Shown here: positions 24,463 to 32,724 of the stretch, piece after piece
Numbering within the stretch: position 1 is the stretch's first letter
How the letters are laid out: each line of letters starts with the position of its first letter
Assembly: GCF_900143525.1 (NCBI RefSeq)
Contig: NZ_FREZ01000022.1
Coordinates: 1-37,940, forward strand
Length of the DNA stretch: 37,940 nt
Direction: 5' to 3'
Origin: Ruegeria sp. Alg231-54
GTDB taxonomy: Bacteria; Pseudomonadota; Alphaproteobacteria; Rhodobacterales; Rhodobacteraceae
Notes under the pieces: model-generated
What the model was told of the DNA's origin: nothing
The model's input: only the letters and a program-made list of their open reading frames with translations
Databases searched by the model: none
Program-made: the position numbers and the translations under genes

Positions 24463-25209
24463 ATGCCTGATAAAAATGACAAAGGTGGCATTCAGGTCAT
24501 TTCAAGGGCAGCTTCGATTCTGCGTGTCCTGAAGGAAAGCCAGTCCGGAATGAGCCTGGGGAAAATTGCCGAACGCGTTGACCTGCCCCGCTCTACGGTA
24601 CAGAGAATCACAAGTGCCCTTGCGGAAGAGAAGTTTGTTATTTCCGATGCGAATGGAGGCGGTCTGCGGCTCGGCCCTGAACTGAACGCCCTTGCCGGAG
24701 CGGCCCAATACAGCATTGTCGAGCACTGCCGGCTTCTTTTAACTGAACTGACACAAAAGACCGGAGAAACAACTGACCTAGCGGTTATGCGCGGTATCGG
24801 TATGGTTTTTCTGGATCAGGTTCCCGGCGTATACCGTTTGACGACAGTTTCGCAAGTGGGCGAGGTTTTTCCTTTGACCACCACGGCGAATGGCAAAGCA
24901 TGTCTTGCCAAACTCAGTAAAGAAGATGCGATCAAGCTAATTCGAAACGAATGGGACCGGAACGGAATCCAGAGGAACTTAGATGAGTTTTTGTCCGAAC
25001 TGGCCGTGATCCGAGAACAAGGCCTTGCCTATGACATGGACGAGCATTCTGCCGGTGTGTCGGCAATAGGATTTTCCTTCGTAGATTGGGTTGGAGATTT
25101 GCACGCAATCTCCATCCCGGTGCCAACGACACGGTTTTCACGACAAAAAGAAACTATTGAACAAGCGCTTCTTGAGACAGCCGCCAATATCCACCAAACT
25201 TTTCAATGA
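24463..25209 (+). CDS. IclR-family transcriptional regulator
   Basis: A 248-aa regulator. The N-terminal winged helix-turn-helix covers about residues 10-70 (SRAASILRVL, LGKIAERVDLPRSTVQRITSAL). The C-terminal effector-binding domain has the family blocks DLAVMRGIGMVFLDQV, FPLTTTANGKACLA and GLAYDMDEHSAGVSAIGF. It is divergent from the cyclase-led operon across a 214-bp region with two similar palindromes, so it is the probable local regulator, with a pathway compound as effector. An AGGAGG ribosome site precedes the ATG. Its base composition is more AT-rich than the left half of the window. Confidence 0.92.
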   Translation: MPDKNDKGGIQVISRAASILRVLKESQSGMSLGKIAERVDLPRSTVQRITSALAEEKFVISDANGGGLRLGPELNALAGAAQYSIVEHCRLLLTELTQKTGETTDLAVMRGIGMVFLDQVPGVYRLTTVSQVGEVFPLTTTANGKACLAKLSKEDAIKLIRNEWDRNGIQRNLDEFLSELAVIREQGLAYDMDEHSAGVSAIGFSFVDWVGDLHAISIPVPTTRFSRQKETIEQALLETAANIHQTFQ

Positions 25210-25395
25210 CCTGACAAGCGAAGTTTGGGTTCGGTTGAACCGTGTACCCCGACTGACTCAATCGTACACTATAATTGGAAAAGACTCGGGAGAGCACTTT
25301 CTTGAAGAGAAAATGCTCAGACACCAAGGTCTACAACGGTCTCCAAAACCGCAAGCCAGATAGCCCATTTCCAAGCCGTTAACACAAGCGCTGTG
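25210..25395. other. Intergenic region between convergent IclR and di-heme peroxidase genes
   Basis: No gene recognised. It holds an imperfect hairpin at 25292-25318 (one internal mismatch, GAA loop) without a T-run, and an inverted repeat (TTAACACA / TGTGTTAA) overlapping the stop of the downstream minus-strand gene. Either could help end transcription from the two converging units, but neither is a textbook terminator. Confidence 0.4.
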
Positions 25396-26520
25396 TTAAG
25401 GCACTTTGGACAGTGACTCTAAAAATGCAGTTAAGTCTGCAATCTCCTGCTCAGACAAACTCAACTCCGAAAGAATGGCTTCACCGTCGGCGTGCAACCT
25501 TTCCGTATCAATTTCGCTGTAGTGCCTGATTACCGCATCCAAGTCGATCAGGCTGCCGTCATGCATATAAGGCGCGGTTTCGGCCACGCCCCGTAGGCTT
25601 GGCGTACGAAAGGTCCCAAAATCTGAGTGGCTCCTGCGGACACTGCGAACCACCCATGCACCTTGCTTTTCTGCATCGTCGCTCCAGTTGCCGTCCAATG
25701 TGTAAGCATTTGAAAGCAAAAAGTTCAATCCACCGAACCGCCCGTCGTCGACCTCGGTTTCGCTCAGAAAATATGGAACGCCTGCGTCATGGAACTCATT
25801 GTTGGAAAATCTCGGACCATTGTGGCAAAAAACACAGTTTCCACGCCCTATGAACAGCTGAAGACCTCGCTGGGCAGCTTCGGGGTAGTTCGCAGCGGCT
25901 GCTAAATCTTGGTTCTCCAATGCATCGCGAAAATCGTCAAATTGCGTCCGGCCGGTTGCCAATGTTTCCAAGTAAGCGGATAGCGTTTTGGCAGTGTTCA
26001 CCAGCACAAGTTCTGGATCTTGAATCTGGATGTCGCCAAATATGGCTTCAAAATCATCAATGTAGATACTTTCCGAGATAGCTGCCTTTAGGCTTTCTTT
26101 ACTGTGCGCCATCTCTTGTTCTTCGATGATCGGATGCAAGCTAGCTGCCCACAGGCTATCGCTCTTACCGCCCCAACCGTACCAGCGGAGACCAGCAAGG
26201 TTCCGCAGGGATGGAGTGTTTCGATCTACCAGGACGCGACCAAATGCTCGCGCGTCGGACGTGGTAAATGCCTGTTCAGGGTCATGACACCTTGCGCAAG
26301 AAAATGCGCTGTCGGCTGACAACACCGGATCGTTGAACAAGGCCGCTCCTAGCGCAATCGCTCTTGTATCGCTTGAAACCCTGTTGCTTGGATCCGACTG
26401 AAGCGAAATTGGCCATGGTCCGAAGGACAACGTTTGCTGAATTTCGTCATCAGACAACAGGACTTCAGAACGAACGGCCCCTGCTAGGACTACAAACGCC
26501 GCTGTCACCAGCACCTTCAT
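25396..26520 (-). CDS. Di-heme cytochrome c peroxidase / MauG-family protein
   Basis: A 374-aa periplasmic protein with an N-terminal signal peptide (residues 1-18) and two haem c attachment sites: CARCH (75-79) and CVFCH (229-233). The TPSLRGVAETAPYMHDGS block is typical of bacterial cytochrome c peroxidases and MauG-like enzymes. These either remove H2O2 with electrons from cytochrome c or carry out oxidative modification of a partner protein. The start overlaps the YtkA-like gene stop (ATGA), and it ends the long module B gene run. Peroxidase and MauG-like roles cannot be separated without alignment of the distal haem ligands. Confidence 0.9.
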   Translation of the reverse strand: MKVLVTAAFVVLAGAVRSEVLLSDDEIQQTLSFGPWPISLQSDPSNRVSSDTRAIALGAALFNDPVLSADSAFSCARCHDPEQAFTTSDARAFGRVLVDRNTPSLRNLAGLRWYGWGGKSDSLWAASLHPIIEEQEMAHSKESLKAAISESIYIDDFEAIFGDIQIQDPELVLVNTAKTLSAYLETLATGRTQFDDFRDALENQDLAAAANYPEAAQRGLQLFIGRGNCVFCHNGPRFSNNEFHDAGVPYFLSETEVDDGRFGGLNFLLSNAYTLDGNWSDDAEKQGAWVVRSVRRSHSDFGTFRTPSLRGVAETAPYMHDGSLIDLDAVIRHYSEIDTERLHADGEAILSELSLSEQEIADLTAFLESLSKVP

Positions 26521-26894
26521 TTTAGCACGACATCGGAAGTGTAGGATATCGATCGCCTGCCAAAGTTGGTGTCAACTCGCAGTTCCCACAGCCCCGGCAT
26601 GTGAAACAGCATGTTATCTGCACGAAACACCCTATCGCCTAATGCGGTGATTTTGGGGGCGTAGTTTAGCCCGTGTTGGTGAGCAGGCATTATTGCATCG
26701 ACGCGCACCTCACTCACGGCAACATCATCACAGACTGTCAGAAGAATAGAAAACGGTTGGGACAATCGAATTTCGTCGAGCGCCACATGCACCTTGGGTG
26801 CGTTTTGAATTTCCGAACTCATGCGTTGCCCTGCCGTTTCACAAGCGACGGCCGCGCCAGATGATACTAGAAACCAGACAACCCAGCGGATCAT
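26517..26894 (-). CDS. Exported YtkA-like domain protein
   Basis: A 125-aa small protein with a signal peptide (MIRWVVWFLVSSGAAVA, then Cys18, which could even be a lipobox-like residue). The rest looks like the YtkA/FixH-type beta-sandwich: VDAIMPAHQHGLNYAPKI and FHMPGLWELRVD are characteristic. Such domains occur with copper or cytochrome proteins; the HQHG histidines could bind metal. It overlaps both neighbours by 4 bp (ATGA on each side), so it is probably made together with the amidohydrolase and the di-heme protein. Confidence 0.72.
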   Translation of the reverse strand: MIRWVVWFLVSSGAAVACETAGQRMSSEIQNAPKVHVALDEIRLSQPFSILLTVCDDVAVSEVRVDAIMPAHQHGLNYAPKITALGDRVFRADNMLFHMPGLWELRVDTNFGRRSISYTSDVVLK

Positions 26895-27697
26895 TCTGAT
26901 GCCAGTAAACGTTCTGCGTTTGCGTATGCGATGTTGTCTGCGATCTGGTCCGGAAGCAAATCCAACCACTCCCGTGAAAAATCAGCATGAGGGCCTACGT
27001 AGTACCAACGCTCTGGAGCGAACGTATCCGTACCAACCATAAACCGATCCGGGTGCGCTTCGAACGCAGCCTTCCAATCTGGGTCAACACGGCCCCGCGA
27101 GACCATATCAGAGCGAAACGCAAGATCGGTCCAAAGCCTTGGATAGGTTTCCAAGGCATCAGTCACACTGGCCGGGTCGTCAAAGCCAGAGTGGGCCCAC
27201 AATACACGAGCTTCGGGCCAGGCCTCAAAAATCAGGTCAACGGCCTCTCGATCGCCGTGGTGATGCAGAATTAGGTTCCGTTCTTTTGCCAGCGAGATCA
27301 TATGCTGGATGACCGGTGTTTTGATATCATCACCATAAGCGTGAAACTCGCCGATGGCTTTGTATTCGTTCTTCGCCAGATTTGCTTCCAGATAACCGAT
27401 TACCGTTTCATCGTGCATCCAGGTGTTGATCTCACCGCGGCGACGGTAGGGGCGAAGGGCTGGAACAACAATGTCCGGCGCTGCGGCCAACAGTAATTGG
27501 GTACCGTTGTCATCCGAGCTGGAAACCAGTGCTTTGCGCACGCCTGCGTCCCGAAGGATTTTGGCAACTTGTTCGGGAGGAACCTGTTTGACGGCATCAT
27601 GGCTGTAATGAATATGCGCATCGAAGATCGGTCGCTCTTCTGCGATGGCAGTACCACAAAGAAGCGTTGCACCTAAAATTAAGGTATGTTTCAGCAC
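26891..27697 (-). CDS. Exported amidohydrolase-family (amidohydrolase 2) protein
   Basis: A 268-aa metal-dependent TIM-barrel hydrolase or decarboxylase with a signal peptide (MLKHTLILGATLLCGTAIAE), hence periplasmic. Metal-site candidates are the AHIHY HxH pair, Glu/His of IGEFH, the HHHGD cluster, the His of WAHSG and the Asp of GTDTF. The GTG start at 27697 is preferred since a GAGGG ribosome site stands 8 nt before it and it gives a clean signal peptide. A TTG at 27721 overlapping the dioxygenase stop is the alternative. It overlaps the YtkA-like gene by 4 bp. Confidence 0.82.
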   Translation of the reverse strand: MLKHTLILGATLLCGTAIAEERPIFDAHIHYSHDAVKQVPPEQVAKILRDAGVRKALVSSSDDNGTQLLLAAAPDIVVPALRPYRRRGEINTWMHDETVIGYLEANLAKNEYKAIGEFHAYGDDIKTPVIQHMISLAKERNLILHHHGDREAVDLIFEAWPEARVLWAHSGFDDPASVTDALETYPRLWTDLAFRSDMVSRGRVDPDWKAAFEAHPDRFMVGTDTFAPERWYYVGPHADFSREWLDLLPDQIADNIAYANAERLLASE

Positions 27698-27717
27698 CGC
27701 ACCACCCTCAATAGCAT

Positions 27718-28584
27718 TCAAACTCTGGCAAGCTTCACATCAAACTTTACGTGCAAGAAAGGTTCAGTGATCTTGCCAGAAAGTTCCATGCCTTCGGGAA
27801 ATTCTGAAGCCGGCCTTTCAACATAAGTCATTACCAGGTCATCCCGAACACCAAACACTGTATCCTGATCCAGGTAGGGATCGTCGTCGGGGAAAATCTC
27901 GGTAACTAAGGAACGGTGCCCGGGTGCCTTAACGATATAGTGCAGGTGCGACGGTCGCCAAGGATGGCGACCGCAGGCGCGCAGAATGTCCCCGACAGGC
28001 CCGTCTGACGGCACGGTGTATTCGACTGGCTTGACGGTCGTGAATGCATACTTACCGTCCTCACCAGTTGTCATCAGGCCATGAAAAGAAAAGGTGTCCT
28101 GTTCTTCATCCTGGCTTGCATACATTCCATTTGGCGCCGTTTGCCAGATGTCGAGCTCTGCACCGCCAATCGGATTACCCTCTGCATCCCAGATAACGCC
28201 CTCGGCCAGCAAAACCGGCCCACCGTAGTGACGCTTCATATCACCACCGAATGGCAGTGGCGGTGCGCCAGAAACGTGAAAAGGCCCAAGAACAGACGAG
28301 CTTGTGGCATCTGGAGTTGAATGGAGCATATCCACCAGCGATGACAGTCCCAACACGTCCGAGGCCAAGACAAACTCATGCCTATCTTCGGTTTCCACAG
28401 CGGCGCACTCCTCCAGAAATGCAATTCCCGTGCGCCATTCGTCATGCGTCAGGTTGGTTTCACGGGCGAAATCGTGGAGGTGCTTGACCAGAGACCCCAT
28501 GATTTCACGCATCCGCGGATCAGTATCCTTGGACAGGTATCCCATGAACACATCGGTGATATTGTCTTTGGTGACAGAGCGCAT
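27718..28584 (-). CDS. Intradiol ring-cleavage dioxygenase (catechol / hydroxyquinol 1,2-dioxygenase family)
   Basis: A 288-aa Fe(III) dioxygenase that cleaves between the two hydroxyls of a catechol-type ring. The N-terminal helical dimerisation domain (1-95) leads into TSSSVLGPFHVSGAP, and the four iron ligands are visible: Tyr155 (PNGMYASQD), Tyr189, His213 and His215 (RHPWRPSHLH), spaced as in catechol 1,2-dioxygenases. The GPFHVSGAP region reminds me of hydroxyquinol 1,2-dioxygenases, but substrate choice is not certain. It lacks a signal peptide, so it is cytosolic, unlike the products of the three genes after it. It starts 10 bp after the TRAP large-permease gene. Confidence 0.9.
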   Translation of the reverse strand: MRSVTKDNITDVFMGYLSKDTDPRMREIMGSLVKHLHDFARETNLTHDEWRTGIAFLEECAAVETEDRHEFVLASDVLGLSSLVDMLHSTPDATSSSVLGPFHVSGAPPLPFGGDMKRHYGGPVLLAEGVIWDAEGNPIGGAELDIWQTAPNGMYASQDEEQDTFSFHGLMTTGEDGKYAFTTVKPVEYTVPSDGPVGDILRACGRHPWRPSHLHYIVKAPGHRSLVTEIFPDDDPYLDQDTVFGVRDDLVMTYVERPASEFPEGMELSGKITEPFLHVKFDVKLARV

Positions 28585-28594
28585 CTTGGCCTCC

Positions 28595-29899
28595 TTAAAT
28601 CAGGGCAAGGCTGAGGATCGGGAACTCGATCAGAATGAACAGAACGATTAGCATTACAAAGGCGAAGGGCAGCGCGCCCATAAACACGTCTTTCAGCGAG
28701 ATGCGGTCGTCATTGATCGTCGATTTGATGACGAAGCAGGATATGCCTAGTGGCGGGGTCAAAAGCCCGATTTCGGCGCCGACCACGGTGATGATACCAA
28801 ACCAGATCAGCGACATATCCAGCGCTTCGGCCATAGGCAGGAACAACGGGACAACAATCAAAATGATGGATGCGGTATCGAGTAATGTTCCCAAAAACAG
28901 CATCAAAAGCACGTAGAGCAGCATGATCGACCAGAAGGACGCCGAATTTCCTGCAAGCAGGTCCTGCAACTGGTTGGGCAGCCCCGCCAGGCCCAGCATG
29001 CGGCTGTAGATCGAAGCCGCAGTGATCAGGAACAGGATCGCCGCTGTGATATGACCGGTTTCCAGCAGCGCGTCCCAGAACGCTTTTGAGGACATGGACC
29101 TGCGTAGGACAGCGATGATCAAAGCCACGAAGGCACCGGCTGCTCCTGCCTCGACCGCAGTAAGCCAACCGGTGTAGATACCGCCAAGAACGATAGTGAT
29201 GATACACAGGGTTGGTAGCGTTTTGGACGCAATCTCGCGCCCGGACATCCATTCGGTATCTGCCACGATGCGGCCACCGACGAACGCCGGTGTGAATCGG
29301 CCCATGGCCCAGATCGCACCAACATAGGCGATCGCCAACATGATCCCCGGAATAATCCCCGCCAGGAACATGTCCCCCACCGATTGTTCGGCGACAAAGG
29401 AATAGATGATCAGCATCGCGGAAGGTGGGATGATCATACCTAGAACCGAGGACCCGGCCACCACGCCAACAGCAAAGCGTGGGTTGTAATCCTGCGCCAT
29501 CATCTGCGGCACCGAGACTTTGGTGAACACGGATGCGGATGCAATGGACGACCCGGTCACGGCGGCAAAGACGGCGTTGGCTCCAACCGTCGCCATTCCA
29601 ATCCCGCCTTTGACCTTGCGAAACCGCATGGTCATGACTTCGTAAATGTCCCTGCCTAACCCGGCTTTTGAAACGATGAGCCCCATAAAGGTAAACAGCG
29701 GGATAGTCGCGAAGCTATATTCCATCGCGCTGTCGCCGACCGCCACTTTCAGCAGGTTAAGCGCTAGCGTGAAGTTGTCCCGCATCAACCAGATCGACAC
29801 GAACGAGACGACGCCCAGAGCGATCGGAATATAGACACCCGCGTAAATCAGGAAAACAATGGCAACGACCGAGATCAGGCCAATCTCAATCGGCGTCAT
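28595..29899 (-). CDS. TRAP transporter large permease (DctM family)
   Basis: A 434-aa integral membrane protein with about 12 hydrophobic segments. It contains the DctM features SFATIPLFTFMGLIVSKAG, NAVFAAVTGSSIASASVF and the C-terminal LLTPPLGISCFVIKS. It imports an organic acid with Na+ or H+ coupling, together with the small permease and binding protein upstream. Its start overlaps the small-permease stop by 4 bp. Confidence 0.94.
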   Translation of the reverse strand: MTPIEIGLISVVAIVFLIYAGVYIPIALGVVSFVSIWLMRDNFTLALNLLKVAVGDSAMEYSFATIPLFTFMGLIVSKAGLGRDIYEVMTMRFRKVKGGIGMATVGANAVFAAVTGSSIASASVFTKVSVPQMMAQDYNPRFAVGVVAGSSVLGMIIPPSAMLIIYSFVAEQSVGDMFLAGIIPGIMLAIAYVGAIWAMGRFTPAFVGGRIVADTEWMSGREIASKTLPTLCIITIVLGGIYTGWLTAVEAGAAGAFVALIIAVLRRSMSSKAFWDALLETGHITAAILFLITAASIYSRMLGLAGLPNQLQDLLAGNSASFWSIMLLYVLLMLFLGTLLDTASIILIVVPLFLPMAEALDMSLIWFGIITVVGAEIGLLTPPLGISCFVIKSTINDDRISLKDVFMGALPFAFVMLIVLFILIEFPILSLALI

Positions 29900-30447
29900 T
29901 CTGCGGCCTCGTCATGTTCAGGGGTGCGAATAAGTTGCGGACGGTCCTGCGCCGTGACGACCTTTAGCAGGAAGATCACGCAGGCAAGCGCAGTACCGCA
30001 CGCTATGACCAGTTTGACTGGCCACCATGGCAATGTGAAAAGACCGGGCACCCCGAAGTAGTCCTGTGTCTGCCACATGTGTAGGAATTCAGGAAATGTC
30101 ACATACGCAATCAAAGCCATAAAGATCGCCGAGATGGCATTGATGATGCGCCTCAGGTTGGCTGTCAGGCCCGGGCGCCGATGGTGCAGCAGGTTCAGGA
30201 ACCCGTCCGAGCGTGTTAGCCGGTCAACTCTGACCACGTCCGCCAACTGCAGAAAGACGATCATCACGACCGAAAACTGCACCATCTCATATGTGCCACG
30301 CAATGGGGCTGAAAACAGACCACGTGCAATAACGTCGACATTCAGAACAACCACCAACGCCAGGACGACGAGCGTACCCAAAGCGTTGGCGGCGATTGCA
30401 AGTGAATTGGCGACCCGCGACAGGCCGGAAACTGCGGTCTTCAGCAT
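29896..30447 (-). CDS. TRAP transporter small permease (DctQ family)
   Basis: A 183-aa membrane protein with four predicted hydrophobic helices; VLNVDVIARGLFSAPLRGTYEMVQFSVV matches the DctQ N-terminal pattern (shown in parts: NVDVIAR, APLRGTYE). It forms the QM membrane complex with the large permease. It lies 30 bp after the binding-protein gene. Confidence 0.9.
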   Translation of the reverse strand: MLKTAVSGLSRVANSLAIAANALGTLVVLALVVVLNVDVIARGLFSAPLRGTYEMVQFSVVMIVFLQLADVVRVDRLTRSDGFLNLLHHRRPGLTANLRRIINAISAIFMALIAYVTFPEFLHMWQTQDYFGVPGLFTLPWWPVKLVIACGTALACVIFLLKVVTAQDRPQLIRTPEHDEAAE

Positions 30448-30477
30448 GAAAGGCCCCTTTCGTGGATCGCCAGACGG

Positions 30478-31551
30478 TTATTCGGCCGTCCAGTCGCGCA
30501 CTCCGGTGAAACCGGCGTCTTGAAGCTTGCCAAGATAGGCGGCCAGCATCTCTGTGCCCTGTTCACCATTGTCATTCAGTGTCGCTGCCCATTCCTGCGC
30601 GACATTCGGCATGGCGTTTGCCCATGCGGCGCGGTCTTCGTCCGAAACCTCAACGATCGTTCCACCGGCCTCAACGTAAGCATCCCGCGAAGCAGCAGCC
30701 CTGTCCATCGCGATACCGGCGACATGGTCACGGTAATCGATGGCAACCGCCGTCAACACGTCTTTGACCTCGTCCGGCAAATTTGCCCAATAGTCAGCGT
30801 TGACCGTAATGGTTTTTGAATTCACAGCACCCAGATCGGCCTTGAGCATATAGGGCGCCACTTCAGCGATCTTGAACGTCTTCGCCGCTTCGGGCCACAG
30901 CATTCCACAATCAACCAGACCCGTCTGAAGCATGTTGTAGAAATCGGTCAGCCCACCGCGCACACCTGCCGCATCCTTGATGCCTTCGAGATACCGCAAG
31001 TTGAGGCCAGCACCGGCAATCTTGCGCCCCTCAAGGTCCGAAACCGAGGCAACCGGTTCCGTGCAGAAAATCTGATACGTGTCCAGAACAACACCCGTGG
31101 CCAGATAGACCTGGTTCTGTGCGGCAAACTCGTTCTGCATCGCCGGGTATTCGCGCGCGATTTCATCTACAGCCTTGGCCACGGCACGGGAATCCGATGC
31201 CACAAAGGGTGTCGATCCCGAAATACCCTGGCTTGGCAGCTTCGAGGAATGGAAGATGGTTGTAACGATGCCTATGTCTCCAAGGCCCAACTGGATACCT
31301 TCCAGAACGCCTTTCGGCTTTACGATTGAACCGCCATAATTCTCTTGCCAGTTCATCTTGTAGTTGCCGGCGTCAGCCAGTCGTTTGTCCACTTCCGGAA
31401 TGAAGAAGTTGGTGAATTCTTTCACCCACAATGCCCGGTCCGGGTAGCCATCGATGACAACGGCAGAAATAGTTTCTTCTGCTGCGGTAGGCAGCGCCAT
31501 GACGCTTGCCAGAGCAGCTCCGATAAGGCTGCGTTTGGTCCAGATTTTCAT
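30478..31551 (-). CDS. TRAP transporter substrate-binding protein (DctP family)
   Basis: A 357-aa periplasmic binding protein with a Sec signal peptide (cleavage near PTAAEE). DctP family features are YGGSIVKPKGVLEGIQLGLGDIG, DLEGRKIAGAG and the MLQTGLVDCGML segment. An organic acid ligand is expected; Arg of GRKIAG is in the position that often binds the substrate carboxylate. Since malonate genes lie divergently nearby, malonate or an aromatic acid are both possible. It has a GGGAGGAG ribosome site. Confidence 0.92.
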   Translation of the reverse strand: MKIWTKRSLIGAALASVMALPTAAEETISAVVIDGYPDRALWVKEFTNFFIPEVDKRLADAGNYKMNWQENYGGSIVKPKGVLEGIQLGLGDIGIVTTIFHSSKLPSQGISGSTPFVASDSRAVAKAVDEIAREYPAMQNEFAAQNQVYLATGVVLDTYQIFCTEPVASVSDLEGRKIAGAGLNLRYLEGIKDAAGVRGGLTDFYNMLQTGLVDCGMLWPEAAKTFKIAEVAPYMLKADLGAVNSKTITVNADYWANLPDEVKDVLTAVAIDYRDHVAGIAMDRAAASRDAYVEAGGTIVEVSDEDRAAWANAMPNVAQEWAATLNDNGEQGTEMLAAYLGKLQDAGFTGVRDWTAE

Positions 31552-31584
31552 TTCTCTCCTCCCAGAAAGTCGGGCCTTTTATCT

Positions 31585-32046
31585 TTATTTTTTTGTTTTG
31601 ACCCAGTTGACGGTCAGGTCCGTGCCTGCCGCTTCAAATAGTTTTGCGATGGCGCAATACTTGGCTGTTTCTTCGCCCACCCGTGTCAGTTCCTCCTGAC
31701 TGGCGGGTGTGTCACACTTCACGGTGAGTTCGATTTCAGGAAACGGAACATCGATTTCCTCCTCCATCAGGACACCGCGCCGATCCAACCTGCATTTCGC
31801 GTCGATTGTCACCGTGCCAAGATCAATTCCCAAACGGTGCGCATTCTTGTGCCCGATGACATTCGTACAGGCGATCAAGGCTGCCATTGCGGTTTCGGTC
31901 GGAGACGGGCCAAGATTTGTTCCGCCGCGTTCGACGGGTTCGTCGACAACCACATCAAGATCGCGAATTGGGATCTCGGTACGCGCATGTGTCGGGCATT
32001 GAGCTGTCGTGCGGTAAGTCACAACAGGTTTCACTTTCATGGCCAC
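31585..32046 (-). CDS. OsmC-family protein
   Basis: A 153-aa OsmC-fold protein. The two redox cysteines expected of peroxiredoxin-like OsmC/Ohr proteins appear in LIACTNVIGHKNA and in AKYCAIAKLF, and the ligand region GPSPTETAMAAL is conserved. It would reduce organic hydroperoxides, or bind small thiol-reactive compounds. A GTG start at 32046 is chosen because AGGAGG sits at ideal distance (7 nt); the ATG two codons later is 13 nt away. It follows the nitroreductase gene by 12 bp. Confidence 0.88.
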   Translation of the reverse strand: MAMKVKPVVTYRTTAQCPTHARTEIPIRDLDVVVDEPVERGGTNLGPSPTETAMAALIACTNVIGHKNAHRLGIDLGTVTIDAKCRLDRRGVLMEEEIDVPFPEIELTVKCDTPASQEELTRVGEETAKYCAIAKLFEAAGTDLTVNWVKTKK

Positions 32047-32058
32047 AGGGTTACCTCC

Positions 32059-32724
32059 TCATACATATGAGCAAACCTTTTCGAATGGGAAACGCGGAAG
32101 CTTTTGGAACAAACCGGTTTCATCCGCGTAGCCCAGATTGCAAAGAAAGTTCGATTTGAGCGTTGTTCCCGCGAAGAACTCCTCGTCGACGATCTTGTTC
32201 GAAAAGCCTGACATGGCGCCAACGTCCAACCCGACAGCCCGGGCCGCAATCATGAAGTACGCGCCCTGCAGAGTGCCGTTTCTGTAGGCCGTGTCCGCTA
32301 CGTATTCGGGTTTGTTTTCAAACAAAGGCCGCCGATCTTCGTGCGGGAAAAGAAACGGCAGTTCCTTCCAGAAGTCCAAGTCATAGGCAATGATCGCCGT
32401 GACGGGTGCATCCATCATCTTTGGCACGTTTTTCGGCTTTAGCGACTTGGCAAGCCGTTCTTTGCCTTCAGTGCTTTTCACGAAAATAAAGCGCGCGGGC
32501 AACGTGTTCATGCTGGTCGCGCCATTGATCGTGATGTCGTAGATCTCTTCAAGTAGGTCGTCGGAAACAGGCTTGTCGGTCCACGCGTAGTGCGATCTGG
32601 ATTCTCGCAGGATCAAGGCGATCGCGTCATCCGACAAACGTGGAATCCGTTCGCGCAGATCGCGATGATCCTGCTGCGCCTTGGCGCGAAGTGCCTCCAG
32701 TTCTGCCCCGGTTGGTGCGCTCAT
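32059..32724 (-). CDS. Nitroreductase-family protein, RutE/malonic semialdehyde reductase-like
   Basis: A 221-aa flavin enzyme. LILRESRSHYAWTDKPVSDDLLEEIYDI, NGATSMNTLPARFIFV and the C-terminal FLCNLGYAD block match the RutE branch, whose E. coli member is tied to reduction of malonic semialdehyde to 3-hydroxypropionate (segments quoted in parts). The SH-Y-AW region takes the place of the usual R-S-R FMN contact. The start at 32724 overlaps the FAH-gene stop (ATGA). The rest of the rut pyrimidine operon is absent. Confidence 0.82.
   Translation of the reverse strand: MSAPTGAELEALRAKAQQDHRDLRERIPRLSDDAIALILRESRSHYAWTDKPVSDDLLEEIYDITINGATSMNTLPARFIFVKSTEGKERLAKSLKPKNVPKMMDAPVTAIIAYDLDFWKELPFLFPHEDRRPLFENKPEYVADTAYRNGTLQGAYFMIAARAVGLDVGAMSGFSNKIVDEEFFAGTTLKSNFLCNLGYADETGLFQKLPRFPFEKVCSYV

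Noticed and set aside
25270..25275. TATAAT hexamer after the IclR gene
   Set aside because: No suitable -35 at 16-18 bp and no plus-strand gene downstream.
25292..25318. Imperfect hairpin considered as a terminator
   Set aside because: It has an internal mismatch and no T-run on either side, so it is reported only as part of the intergenic region.
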